Origin: Flavobacteriaceae bacterium
GTDB lineage: Bacteria; Bacteroidota; Bacteroidia; Flavobacteriales; Flavobacteriaceae
Assembly (NCBI GenBank): GCA_002728075.1
Contig: PBVB01000003.1
Location: 1 to 5,710 of the forward strand
Direction: 5' to 3'
DNA: 5,710 nt
Part shown: positions 1-5,693 of the stretch, piece after piece
Position numbering within the stretch: the stretch's first letter is position 1
How the letters are laid out: every line of letters starts with the position of its first letter
Position numbers and translations under genes: made by a program
The notes under the pieces: generated by a model
Told to the model about the DNA's origin: nothing
Databases searched by the model: none
The model's input: only the letters and a program-made list of their open reading frames with translations

Positions 1-176
1 TGCTTTTTATTTTGATATTAGTAAGGTTAATTATCGATCTGATAGATTTTCCAGCATTTCAAATATTTAGAGAGTCACCAATAATCGGACAAATTATTAT
101 TTTTTCCTTGATGTGTTACTTACCAGCTTGTTTTGGTTTACATATTCTTTGGAAGGAAATGAAAAATTCCTCGTAA
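1..176 (+). CDS. C-terminal fragment of a membrane protein (partial at left edge)
   Basis: The third forward frame stays open from the left edge to a TAA at 174-176, giving 57 residues of a protein whose start lies outside the window. The translation is strongly hydrophobic. One segment (about residues 1-19, rich in L and I, ending near DFPAF) and a second (about 27-50, beginning PIIGQ) look like two membrane spans joined by a short polar loop, with a short basic tail (WKEMKNSS) at the end. I do not recognise the family. The stop lies 10 bases before the ATG of the phosphotransferase on the same strand, so the two are probably co-transcribed. Hydrophobic AT-rich frames can arise by chance, so this rests on the uninterrupted frame, the membrane-like pattern and the tight spacing. 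Confidence 0.55.
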   Translation, partial: LFILILVRLIIDLIDFPAFQIFRESPIIGQIIIFSLMCYLPACFGLHILWKEMKNSS

Positions 177-186
177 TTTGTTAAGA

Positions 187-1236
187 ATGTTAGATCACCC
201 AAGTCAATTTTCTAAAAAATTCATTGCAAGCTTATTCAATTCTCCAGAAGCAAATTTAAAAACCTTTGATTTTGTACCGGTAGGTTCTGGTCAAGTTGGT
301 GACTGTTTTAGAGTAAATTTAGACTGGAAAGAAAAAAATAATCTTCCTATATCGTTTATAGCTAAGTGTCCTGCTGCCGATCCTTCCAGTAGAGACACTG
401 CAAGAAATCTGCACCTCTACGAAATTGAGACTTCTTTTTACAAGTATTTATCAAAGAAATGTTCAGCCAGGGTACCAGAATTATATTATTCGGATTTTGA
501 TTCCAATTCAGATGATGGAATTTTACTTTTGGAAGACATGCATCCGGCAAAACAAATTCCGCAAATGGATGGCTGTACAGCTAAAGAAGTCTCTCAGGTT
601 TTAAAAGAAGCAGCAGCTTTACACAAAAGCTATTGGAACGATGAGAAACTTTTGTCTTATCCTTGGCTAACTTATGGCGTTAGCGAAGAACGAAAAGAGT
701 TCGTTGCTAATTTGCTGCCTGCTGTTTATCCAGAATGGAAACAGCGGTATCAAGGAAGGATTTCTGAAGATATATTTGAAATGGGCGATGCATTAATTGC
801 AAATTACGATAAATACTCTGAAGTTCGAGAGGGACCTATGACCTTAGTCCAGGGAGATTTAAGGCTGGATAACATTTTATTTGTTGATCAAAACAATAGG
901 GCGATTCTATTAGACTGGCAAACTGCTGCAGTTGGATTACCTCTCAATGATGTTGCTTATTGTATTTCTACAAGTTTTGATAATCCTAACGACAGGGCTG
1001 ACTCTGAAGAAAGCTTAGTGAAGGAATATCACAAATTGCTTAATATCGAAGAAAGTTATTCTTTTGAAAAAGCATGGAACGATTATCGTCGGGGTTCTTT
1101 TGTGGGATTCTTAATGGCTGTTATGTCTGCCATGATTGTAGAAAGAACAGAACGAGGGGATGAGATGTTTGCTGTGATGGCAGAAAGATCGGGCTGGCAA
1201 GCTTTGCATCTTGATGCGGTAAGTTTCCTGAAATAA
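187..1236 (+). CDS. APH/EcKinase-like phosphotransferase (ecdysteroid-kinase-like family)
   Basis: A 349-residue cytoplasmic protein with the protein-kinase-like fold of aminoglycoside and choline phosphotransferases, closest in pattern to the ecdysteroid-kinase-like (EcKinase/DUF1679) branch. In order: a glycine-rich nucleotide loop (GSGQVGD, about 33-39), a likely ATP-binding lysine (K60 in FIAKCPA), a hinge LLLEDM (113-118), a Brenner-type catalytic loop QGDLRLDN with D224 and N229, and a metal-binding D243 in LLDWQ. The histidine that usually opens the catalytic loop is glutamine (Q222). The reaction would be ATP-dependent phosphorylation of a small hydroxylated molecule; the substrate cannot be read from the sequence. 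The start is uncertain: a TTG at 178, one base after the upstream stop, would add three residues, and neither start has a clear Shine-Dalgarno site. ATG 187 is chosen as the more common codon. It probably forms an operon with the membrane-protein fragment upstream and ends one base short of the convergent esterase stop codon. Confidence 0.85.
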   Translation: MLDHPSQFSKKFIASLFNSPEANLKTFDFVPVGSGQVGDCFRVNLDWKEKNNLPISFIAKCPAADPSSRDTARNLHLYEIETSFYKYLSKKCSARVPELYYSDFDSNSDDGILLLEDMHPAKQIPQMDGCTAKEVSQVLKEAAALHKSYWNDEKLLSYPWLTYGVSEERKEFVANLLPAVYPEWKQRYQGRISEDIFEMGDALIANYDKYSEVREGPMTLVQGDLRLDNILFVDQNNRAILLDWQTAAVGLPLNDVAYCISTSFDNPNDRADSEESLVKEYHKLLNIEESYSFEKAWNDYRRGSFVGFLMAVMSAMIVERTERGDEMFAVMAERSGWQALHLDAVSFLK

Positions 1237-1237
1237 T

Positions 1238-2227
1238 TTAGAGATGTTTATCAAAAAAATCCATCATAACTTTTAACGCGGGAATTCCATCTCTAACGAA
1301 ATCATTTCCAGCAATCCATGTTCTTCCTGAATCTAAATAAGCATGATTCCTACCCAAATGCTCCCAGAATTCAAATTCTTGATCCTTTTCTTTCAAAGCT
1401 TTCCCATATTCTTCAATCATATGAACAGGCGTAATCCTGTCTCTAGTTGCTGCAGTCAATAATTGCGGAGGCAACTTTCGTTCTGATGCATCTGGGATAT
1501 TATAGATAGGAGAAATAGCTTTATATATTTCGGGATGATCAATGGGATTAAATTCTTCTCCTAATACGCCTCGTGGTTTAGCTAAGGCGAGCCACCAAAA
1601 AATATTTTTATAAGTTTCGGCATTTTGGAGGGCATATTTATAAAAATCGTAACCTCCATAACTCAATACAGCTGCTTTTACATCTAAGAGATTTTCTTTT
1701 GTGATCTCATCTAAAGACATATTTTCGGGGACATAGGTTGGTTCAAAAGCATAATCTTTTGCAAAATCCTCCCTTTTGCCTATTTTGTTTCCAAGATTCA
1801 GGACCATTGCACAAATGTATGCTCCTGCACTATCTCCAGTAATTCCAATTCTAGTTTTGTCTCCATTAAATTTATGAATATTTTCTTTGATCCATAAAAT
1901 AGATCCAAAAGCGTCACCAATTAAATCGTAAAACATAACTGTGTTGCCTTGATCTTTGAGCAATCGGTAATTTACATTGCAGACGACGTAATCATGATTT
2001 GTTGCAATGTATTGCGACATGTTATTCAAAATTTCTTTTCTTCTGATAAGAAAACCTCCACCATGAAACATCACCACGACAGGACAATTCTCAGGAACAT
2101 TTTTTGGTGAATATATATCCATAGTTAAGTCGAAGCCTTGAGGAGAGGACCAAACTATATTTTCAGTTAAATGATATTTCTCAGGATTATTGATATTTAT
2201 ATCTTGGGAGTATTTTCTTGTATACAT
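1238..2227 (-). CDS. Alpha/beta-hydrolase, HSL-type (family IV) carboxylesterase
   Basis: A 329-residue serine hydrolase of the hormone-sensitive-lipase-like (family IV, Abhydrolase_3) group, expected to cleave carboxylic esters of small or medium acyl chains. The motifs are complete and in order: oxyanion-hole HGGGF at 55-59, nucleophile elbow GDSAG at 131-135 with catalytic S133, acid D263 in ATRDRITP, and base H295 in GRNHAY. The 155-250 stretch is long and carries aromatic clusters (NIFWWLA, about 208-214), probably cap or substrate-pocket elements. No signal peptide is visible, so the enzyme is cytoplasmic. The ATG has no clear Shine-Dalgarno sequence; the preceding bases are A/T only. 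It lies 40 bases downstream of the photolyase-like gene on the same strand and may be read from that promoter. The family is certain; the natural substrate is unknown. Confidence 0.9.
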   Translation of the reverse strand: MYTRKYSQDININNPEKYHLTENIVWSSPQGFDLTMDIYSPKNVPENCPVVVMFHGGGFLIRRKEILNNMSQYIATNHDYVVCNVNYRLLKDQGNTVMFYDLIGDAFGSILWIKENIHKFNGDKTRIGITGDSAGAYICAMVLNLGNKIGKREDFAKDYAFEPTYVPENMSLDEITKENLLDVKAAVLSYGGYDFYKYALQNAETYKNIFWWLALAKPRGVLGEEFNPIDHPEIYKAISPIYNIPDASERKLPPQLLTAATRDRITPVHMIEEYGKALKEKDQEFEFWEHLGRNHAYLDSGRTWIAGNDFVRDGIPALKVMMDFFDKHL

Positions 2228-2267
2228 AAAAAAATAGTATCAAAGAATAATAAGATAAATTAATTTT

Positions 2268-3395
2268 TTAATTAAAAAAATCATCCTCGTGGAGTAAAAA
2301 ATTTATAACTTCAGGAATGTTTTTTTTAAAATTGAAAAATCCTTTTTTTGAAAAATTCCAACAAAAAATATCTTCTTTTGTACCTATAAAATGCAATTTA
2401 TTAATATCTTTCATTTCATGATTCAAAAAATCCATATTTTCTCCAATTGATGGGTACAACACATCAAAACCTTCATTTAAACTCTTAATGTCATCTTCAC
2501 TTACAATTTTAGAATTGGTTATTTCGCCTTTAAATGCTTCCAGCAAGGTCCTTTTAAAATTTAGGACTGCATCATCTAACTTTACATTTCTGTTTTTATT
2601 TTCAAGTAATAGTAAATAAACATTTTCGTAATTTTTAAAAAAAGAGCTCCTTTCATTTACATTCAGATCTGATTCGAATAAAACAATATTTTTGTATTTT
2701 TGTTCGGTGTGCAATTGTCTGACTTCATTTACTGAGTAGATTTTATGATTTTCTAAGGGCGAGGCATTTTCATTTAGAGCAGTATTCATATACCTCTGAT
2801 TGGTAAATTTCCTTATGTTGGATTCTCTTGCAATGTAATTTTTACCTTGTGTTTGAATGCCTGCAACCCATCTCCAACTCAAAGTATTCGAGGCAGCATC
2901 ACCATCAAATAAATATTTCATAAAAAATCTAGCGCCAAGCTCCCATGGAAGATTAAGAGTAAATATCCAAATACTCGCAAACCACATTCTGCTGTGATTG
3001 TGAAGGTAGTTCTCTGTTTTTAATTCATTCACCCAATCATCAAAACACTCGATTCCTGTCTCACCATTTATTGCTTTCATGTAATCTTCATCACTATAGC
3101 TTGGAGTAGAATTTACAAAATCTCTCCAAACTTCGGGCCTGTGTTCTAGCCAACCTTTCCAATAAACTCGCCAAAAGACTTCTTGTACGAATTTATCTAC
3201 TTTTTGAAGACTGTATTGAGAGAGAATTTCTCTAACGAGATCGTATTCGTTAATGACTCTATGAGATATATACTTTGATAGATTTGAAACGTTTTCTCTA
3301 GATTTAGGACCAAAATCATAATTTCTTTGTGCAGAATAATCTTTCAGCCCATTTTGAATAAATTCTAACTTATCTCTTTTTGCTATTTCATACAT
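2268..3395 (-). CDS. Photolyase/cryptochrome-like FAD protein without N-terminal antenna domain
   Basis: A 375-residue flavoprotein whose first ~205 residues match the FAD-binding domain of the photolyase/cryptochrome superfamily. Visible motifs are SNLSKYI (37-43, FAD phosphate contact region), EVFWR (72-76, like E. coli photolyase E274 to W277), HNHSRM (132-137, like N341 to M345), PWELGARFFM (150-159, W151 like W359) and DGDAASNTLSWRW (164-176, with W174 and W176 like W382 and W384). Residues that contact FAD and the pyrimidine dimer in classical enzymes are thus kept, so light-driven DNA repair is plausible; a photoreceptor role is the alternative. The usual ~200-residue N-terminal antenna domain is absent. 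Residues 216-368 instead form a separate, Lys/Asn-rich, alpha/beta-looking region. Family members ending after the FAD domain are known as short photolyase-like proteins, to my recollection. No Shine-Dalgarno is seen at the ATG. It is divergent from psiE and lies upstream of the esterase. Confidence 0.87.
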   Translation of the reverse strand: MYEIAKRDKLEFIQNGLKDYSAQRNYDFGPKSRENVSNLSKYISHRVINEYDLVREILSQYSLQKVDKFVQEVFWRVYWKGWLEHRPEVWRDFVNSTPSYSDEDYMKAINGETGIECFDDWVNELKTENYLHNHSRMWFASIWIFTLNLPWELGARFFMKYLFDGDAASNTLSWRWVAGIQTQGKNYIARESNIRKFTNQRYMNTALNENASPLENHKIYSVNEVRQLHTEQKYKNIVLFESDLNVNERSSFFKNYENVYLLLLENKNRNVKLDDAVLNFKRTLLEAFKGEITNSKIVSEDDIKSLNEGFDVLYPSIGENMDFLNHEMKDINKLHFIGTKEDIFCWNFSKKGFFNFKKNIPEVINFLLHEDDFFN

Positions 3396-3501
3396 TTATA
3401 TATTTTAAGACTCAAAAACTTAACTCTTGATAATTTTTCAAAAATAATAATTCAATATAATTTATATTTGCTAGAAATTAAGAACTAGATAAACTTAATC
3501 T
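3396..3501. promoter_or_regulatory. Divergent promoter region between photolyase-like gene and psiE operon
   Basis: This 106-base, very AT-rich gap separates two genes that start in opposite directions, so it must hold both promoters. Rightward, a perfect TATAAT at 3456-3461 sits 40 bases before the psiE ATG. Its best -35 is TTTTCA at 3435-3440, with a short 15-base spacer. Leftward, TTGAAT (3455-3450) and TATCAA (3432-3427) are 17 bases apart on the minus strand, a modest sigma-70 match that overlaps the rightward elements. Such matches arise easily in A/T-rich DNA, so only the rightward -10 is persuasive. No Pho box (PhoB-type direct repeat) and no other operator was found, although PsiE proteins are named for phosphate starvation. 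Confidence 0.35.
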
Positions 3502-3930
3502 ATGTTTGAAAAACTTAATGATAAATCACTAAATAGAGGACTTCACTGGACTACTATTGCCAGTGAAAAAGTTTTACTGGCAATTATCGGCATATCGACT
3601 TGCATTGCAGCAGCCTTATATTGTTATGAGATGTTATTAGCAAGGCAAATTACTTTACCTGACTTATTTATGCTATTTATTTATGCAGAGATACTTGGCA
3701 TGGTAGGAGCTTTTTACTCAACTTCAAGAATTCCGGTCACTTTGCCAATTATTATTGCAATCACTGCTCTGTGTCGTTTGATCGTAATGCAAAATAAAGA
3801 AATGGATGCTTTGATGATCATTGCTGAGGCTTCTGCGGTTGTTATTCTTGCTGGCGCAGCATATTTAATGAGTTTGAAAGATAAATTAAGTCTTGAAAAA
3901 TTAAGAGCTCGAGAACAAGAAAAAGAATAA
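3502..3930 (+). CDS. psiE: PsiE family inner-membrane protein (phosphate-starvation-inducible family)
   Basis: A 142-residue integral membrane protein of the PsiE family, near the family's usual length of about 135-140 residues. Four hydrophobic segments lie at about 22-44, 54-72, 79-96 and 103-124. Family signatures are clear: DLFMLFIYAEILGMV (54-68), RIPVTLPIIIAITALCR (76-92) and KEMD (99-102). A charged, probably cytoplasmic tail (KLRAREQEKE) ends the protein. In E. coli psiE was found as a phosphate-starvation-inducible gene; its biochemical function is not established, so none is assigned here. It is the first gene of a rightward operon, 19 bases ahead of the MAPEG gene. The ATG has no evident Shine-Dalgarno site. 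The family call is strong; induction by phosphate limitation is not supported by any Pho box in the upstream gap. Confidence 0.88.
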   Translation: MFEKLNDKSLNRGLHWTTIASEKVLLAIIGISTCIAAALYCYEMLLARQITLPDLFMLFIYAEILGMVGAFYSTSRIPVTLPIIIAITALCRLIVMQNKEMDALMIIAEASAVVILAGAAYLMSLKDKLSLEKLRAREQEKE

Positions 3931-3949
3931 AATTTTTGGGGAGAATTTA

Positions 3950-4378
3950 ATGAATACTGAAATATTTATACCTATGTTTTATATGGTTTTATTAACTTTT
4001 ACAGTTTCTTTGATTGGCACAATTGTAAGGTTTAAGAACGTATTAATTGATAAAAATCATTCGGGAAGCGAAATGATGAAGTTTTCTCTGCCATCATCCG
4101 CTACCGAGATTACAAAACAAGCCGATAGAAACTTAACTAATTTATTTGAATTTCCCATATTATTTTATGCCATCTCTATCGTTTTATACGTAACTGGAAA
4201 GGTTGATTCTTATTTTGTTTTACTTGCATATTGGTTTGTTGGTTTAAGAGTTGCACATTCTGTCTATCATATTTTTATAAATGGCTTTATTGGAGATACC
4301 CCATTAAGAGCATTATTTTGGTTGCCAAGTTTATTAATATTAATTTGGATGTGGGTAAGATTTATTTTACTTATTTAG
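3950..4378 (+). CDS. MAPEG family membrane protein
   Basis: A 142-residue integral membrane protein of the MAPEG family (membrane-associated proteins in eicosanoid and glutathione metabolism), whose members include microsomal glutathione transferases and leukotriene C4 synthase; many bacterial members have no known substrate. Four spans lie at about 6-27, 66-83, 86-107 and 119-141. The family signature RNLTNLFEFPILFYA (60-74) opens span 2, and GLRVAHSVYH (98-107) carries R100, H103 and H107 in span 3. The usual working unit in the family is a trimer. A good Shine-Dalgarno, GGGGAG at 3938-3943, ends six bases before the ATG and fixes the start. The gene lies 19 bases after psiE and 9 bases before a soluble glutathione S-transferase, which supports a glutathione-linked role, but transferase activity is inferred. 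Confidence 0.88.
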   Translation: MNTEIFIPMFYMVLLTFTVSLIGTIVRFKNVLIDKNHSGSEMMKFSLPSSATEITKQADRNLTNLFEFPILFYAISIVLYVTGKVDSYFVLLAYWFVGLRVAHSVYHIFINGFIGDTPLRALFWLPSLLILIWMWVRFILLI

Positions 4379-4387
4379 TAAAGGTCT

Positions 4388-5185
4388 ATGGAAAAGGGGC
4401 TAAAAATCTTTTCTTATCTACCGAACCCAAGAGTTTGGAAAGCTGAGATAGCTGCAAAGATTGCTGGTATCCCAGTTGAAGTTATTGGCGATAAACCTAC
4501 TGAGATTCCCAATTGGCTATGGGACTCCAAGCCAAAAAAATTATCAGATGCGGATAAAAAAAAATTAAAGAAATTTGAAAGAATTGGTAAGAGGGGTTTT
4601 AGTTCAGTACTATATAAAACCGATGACTTTATTAAGTTAATTCCTTTTGGAACAGTTCCGGCAGCTTTTAGCCCTGATGGGAAAATAGGAATATTTGAAT
4701 CAAACAGTATTTTGAGAGCTATTGCCAGGCAAGACGATACTAAAAATTTATATGGAAAAGATTCCTTTGAAGCTTCAAGGGTGGATAGTTTTCTAGACTC
4801 AGGACTTGTTTTTTCGAGAGAACATCAAGAATACTTGTTTGGTCTCATAGACATGAATGATGCTTTATATCAAAGAATGAAATCGGCTTATGAATTTTTC
4901 CTTAATGGAATTGAAGAGTCTCTTAAACATACAAAATACATTGGCTTTAATCATTTAACGATTGTAGATATTTCATTTTTTTGTGATTTTTCACAATTTT
5001 TAAGAGAAGGGCACTACGTCGAAGATTTAAAAGAAAAAGGGTTTACGCTGGTCTCAGAGAATTTTCATACAGAATATCCCAAAACATATAGTCATTTAAT
5101 TAGACTTTCTAAAATAGATGAATTTTCAACAGTAATTGGAACTTATTTAGATTGGTATAAAAGAAAGCTTCAGGAAACTAGCTGA
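4388..5185 (+). CDS. Glutathione S-transferase, eEF1B-gamma-like
   Basis: A 265-residue soluble glutathione S-transferase. The thioredoxin-like N-terminal domain starts with the strand LKIFSYLPNPRVWKAEIAAKIAG (5-27), continues to FGTVPA with the cis-proline P91 and reaches FESNSILRAIAR (103-114), where E104 and S105 would bind the gamma-glutamyl end of glutathione. The helical C-terminal domain follows from about residue 125 and contains the N-capping box LTIVDISFF (190-198). The pattern ESNSILRAIARQ...NLYG...FEASRVDSFLD resembles the GST domain of elongation factor eEF1B-gamma. Between strand 2 and the cis-proline loop is a longer, lysine-rich stretch (about 36-76, ending RGFSSVLYKTDDF), which I believe recurs in a bacterial GST subgroup. 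Expected role: conjugation or reduction of electrophiles with glutathione. AAGG (4381-4384) lies only three bases before the ATG. It is third in the psiE-MAPEG-GST operon and its end overlaps the convergent ferritin-like gene by 8 bases. Confidence 0.9.
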   Translation: MEKGLKIFSYLPNPRVWKAEIAAKIAGIPVEVIGDKPTEIPNWLWDSKPKKLSDADKKKLKKFERIGKRGFSSVLYKTDDFIKLIPFGTVPAAFSPDGKIGIFESNSILRAIARQDDTKNLYGKDSFEASRVDSFLDSGLVFSREHQEYLFGLIDMNDALYQRMKSAYEFFLNGIEESLKHTKYIGFNHLTIVDISFFCDFSQFLREGHYVEDLKEKGFTLVSENFHTEYPKTYSHLIRLSKIDEFSTVIGTYLDWYKRKLQETS

Positions 5186-5193
5186 AGTCTTTT
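5163..5193. terminator. Bidirectional intrinsic terminator candidate over two overlapping stop codons
   Basis: An inverted repeat CTTCAG (5168-5173) / CTGAAG (5182-5187) encloses an 8-base loop. It extends by AAAG (5164-5167) with CTTT (5189-5192) across a one-base bulge at 5188. On the plus strand the hairpin runs into TCTTTTAACATTTTT; on the minus strand the other side reads CTTTCTTTTATACC, so both strands offer U-rich tails. It lies exactly where the GST gene (stop 5183-5185) and the ferritin-like gene (stop 5180-5178) converge, the expected place for a shared terminator. The stem is short and only moderately GC-rich, so termination is probable rather than certain. Confidence 0.55.
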
Positions 5194-5615
5194 AACATTT
5201 TTCTCAACTCAAGCTGATGTTGCTCTTCCTGACCAATTAGATCTCTAGTGTATTCTTCAAGATATATAGAAGCACCTTCTACCATCGTCAAAAGTTTTTT
5301 GTACAAACTCAAAGCATGCAGCTCATGTTCCAAGCTTTCCTCTAGAATATCTTTTATCGAATGATTATTAGTCTCTACGATCTTGGCTATTTTTTGACTG
5401 GGATGACCATCCAAACCAGTAAGAAGTTCTCCTGCTTGTTGAGCATGTTGAAGAGATTCATTAGCTTGCTCTTGTAAAAAACTTACTATGGGTATCCTAT
5501 GTGGACCCACTACCATTAATGCAGAGTGGGTATATCGAACAACACCTGCCAACTCATATTCCATAATTTCATTTAAAGTAGTACAAACTTCTTTTAGATC
5601 TAATTCATTTTGCAT
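5178..5615 (-). CDS. Bacterioferritin-like ferritin-superfamily protein
   Basis: A 145-residue four-helix-bundle protein of the ferritin-like superfamily, near the size of bacterioferritin (about 155-160). Helices lie at about 4-34, 40-66, 84-112 and 114-142. Likely di-iron ligands are E21 (YELAGVVRY), E53 and H57 (NESLQHAQQ), a glutamate in helix C (E96 or E98, EHELHALSLY) and E130 with H133 (QEEQHQLE). The helix-B pair is spaced ExxxH rather than the classical ExxH of E. coli Bfr. I recall ADESLLHAQQAGEL-type sequences in many proteobacteria, so this seems a subfamily trait. No methionine sits at the Bfr heme-ligand position (M52), so heme binding is unlikely. Expected role: iron oxidation, storage or peroxide protection in the cytoplasm. 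ATG 5615 is chosen because GGAG lies six bases before it; the earlier in-frame ATG at 5627 lacks such a site. A Fur-box candidate lies upstream. Confidence 0.85.
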   Translation of the reverse strand: MQNELDLKEVCTTLNEIMEYELAGVVRYTHSALMVVGPHRIPIVSFLQEQANESLQHAQQAGELLTGLDGHPSQKIAKIVETNNHSIKDILEESLEHELHALSLYKKLLTMVEGASIYLEEYTRDLIGQEEQHQLELRKMLKDFS

Positions 5616-5621
5616 CTTGAG

Positions 5622-5625
5622 CTCC
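5622..5625 (-). promoter_or_regulatory. Shine-Dalgarno GGAG deciding the ferritin-like start
   Basis: On the minus strand the sequence reads ATGGAGCTCAAGATG. The GGAG shares its first G with the upstream ATG (5627-5625) and stands six bases from the second ATG (5615-5613), an ideal distance. Before the upstream ATG there are only A-rich bases (GCTAAAAA). Initiation at 5615 is therefore favoured, with the upstream ATG being incidental or a minor alternative start that adds MELK. Confidence 0.6.
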
Positions 5626-5664
5626 ATTTTTTAGCAATTTTAACAGCTTAATGAGTCAAATCCT

Positions 5665-5693
5665 TTGATGAGAAATAAGATAACAATGAGAAT
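5665..5693 (+). promoter_or_regulatory. Possible rightward promoter leading out of the window
   Basis: TTGATG (5665-5670) and GAGAAT (5688-5693) each match the sigma-70 hexamers at four of six positions and are 17 bases apart. If real, this promoter drives a gene starting beyond the right edge, divergent from the ferritin-like gene. The Fur-box candidate covers its -10 element, as in a Fur-repressed promoter. The match is weak on its own in A/T-rich DNA. Confidence 0.25.

Noticed and set aside
362..550. Open frame of 62 codons on the minus strand inside the phosphotransferase gene
   Set aside because: It is fully inside a well-supported gene on the other strand, has no recognisable motif and no ribosome binding site that I can see.
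2264..2279. Perfect 16-base palindrome TTTTTTAATTAAAAAA at the photolyase-like stop codon
   Set aside because: It is A/T only with no loop, so it would fold weakly, and such palindromes are expected by chance in this composition. Not called as a terminator.
3427..3432. TTGATA as a -35 element for the psiE operon
   Set aside because: It is 23 bases from the TATAAT at 3456-3461, too far for a sigma-70 pair.
4231..4446. Open frame of 71 codons on the plus strand spanning the MAPEG end and GST start
   Set aside because: It reads the MAPEG and GST genes in another frame; the Cys/Trp/Tyr-rich translation looks like a shadow of a membrane-protein frame.
4556..4564. Run of nine A bases inside the GST gene, a possible slippage or phase-variation site
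   Set aside because: It encodes lysines in a lysine-rich insert and the frame is intact on both sides. Poly-A runs are common in A/T-rich genomes.
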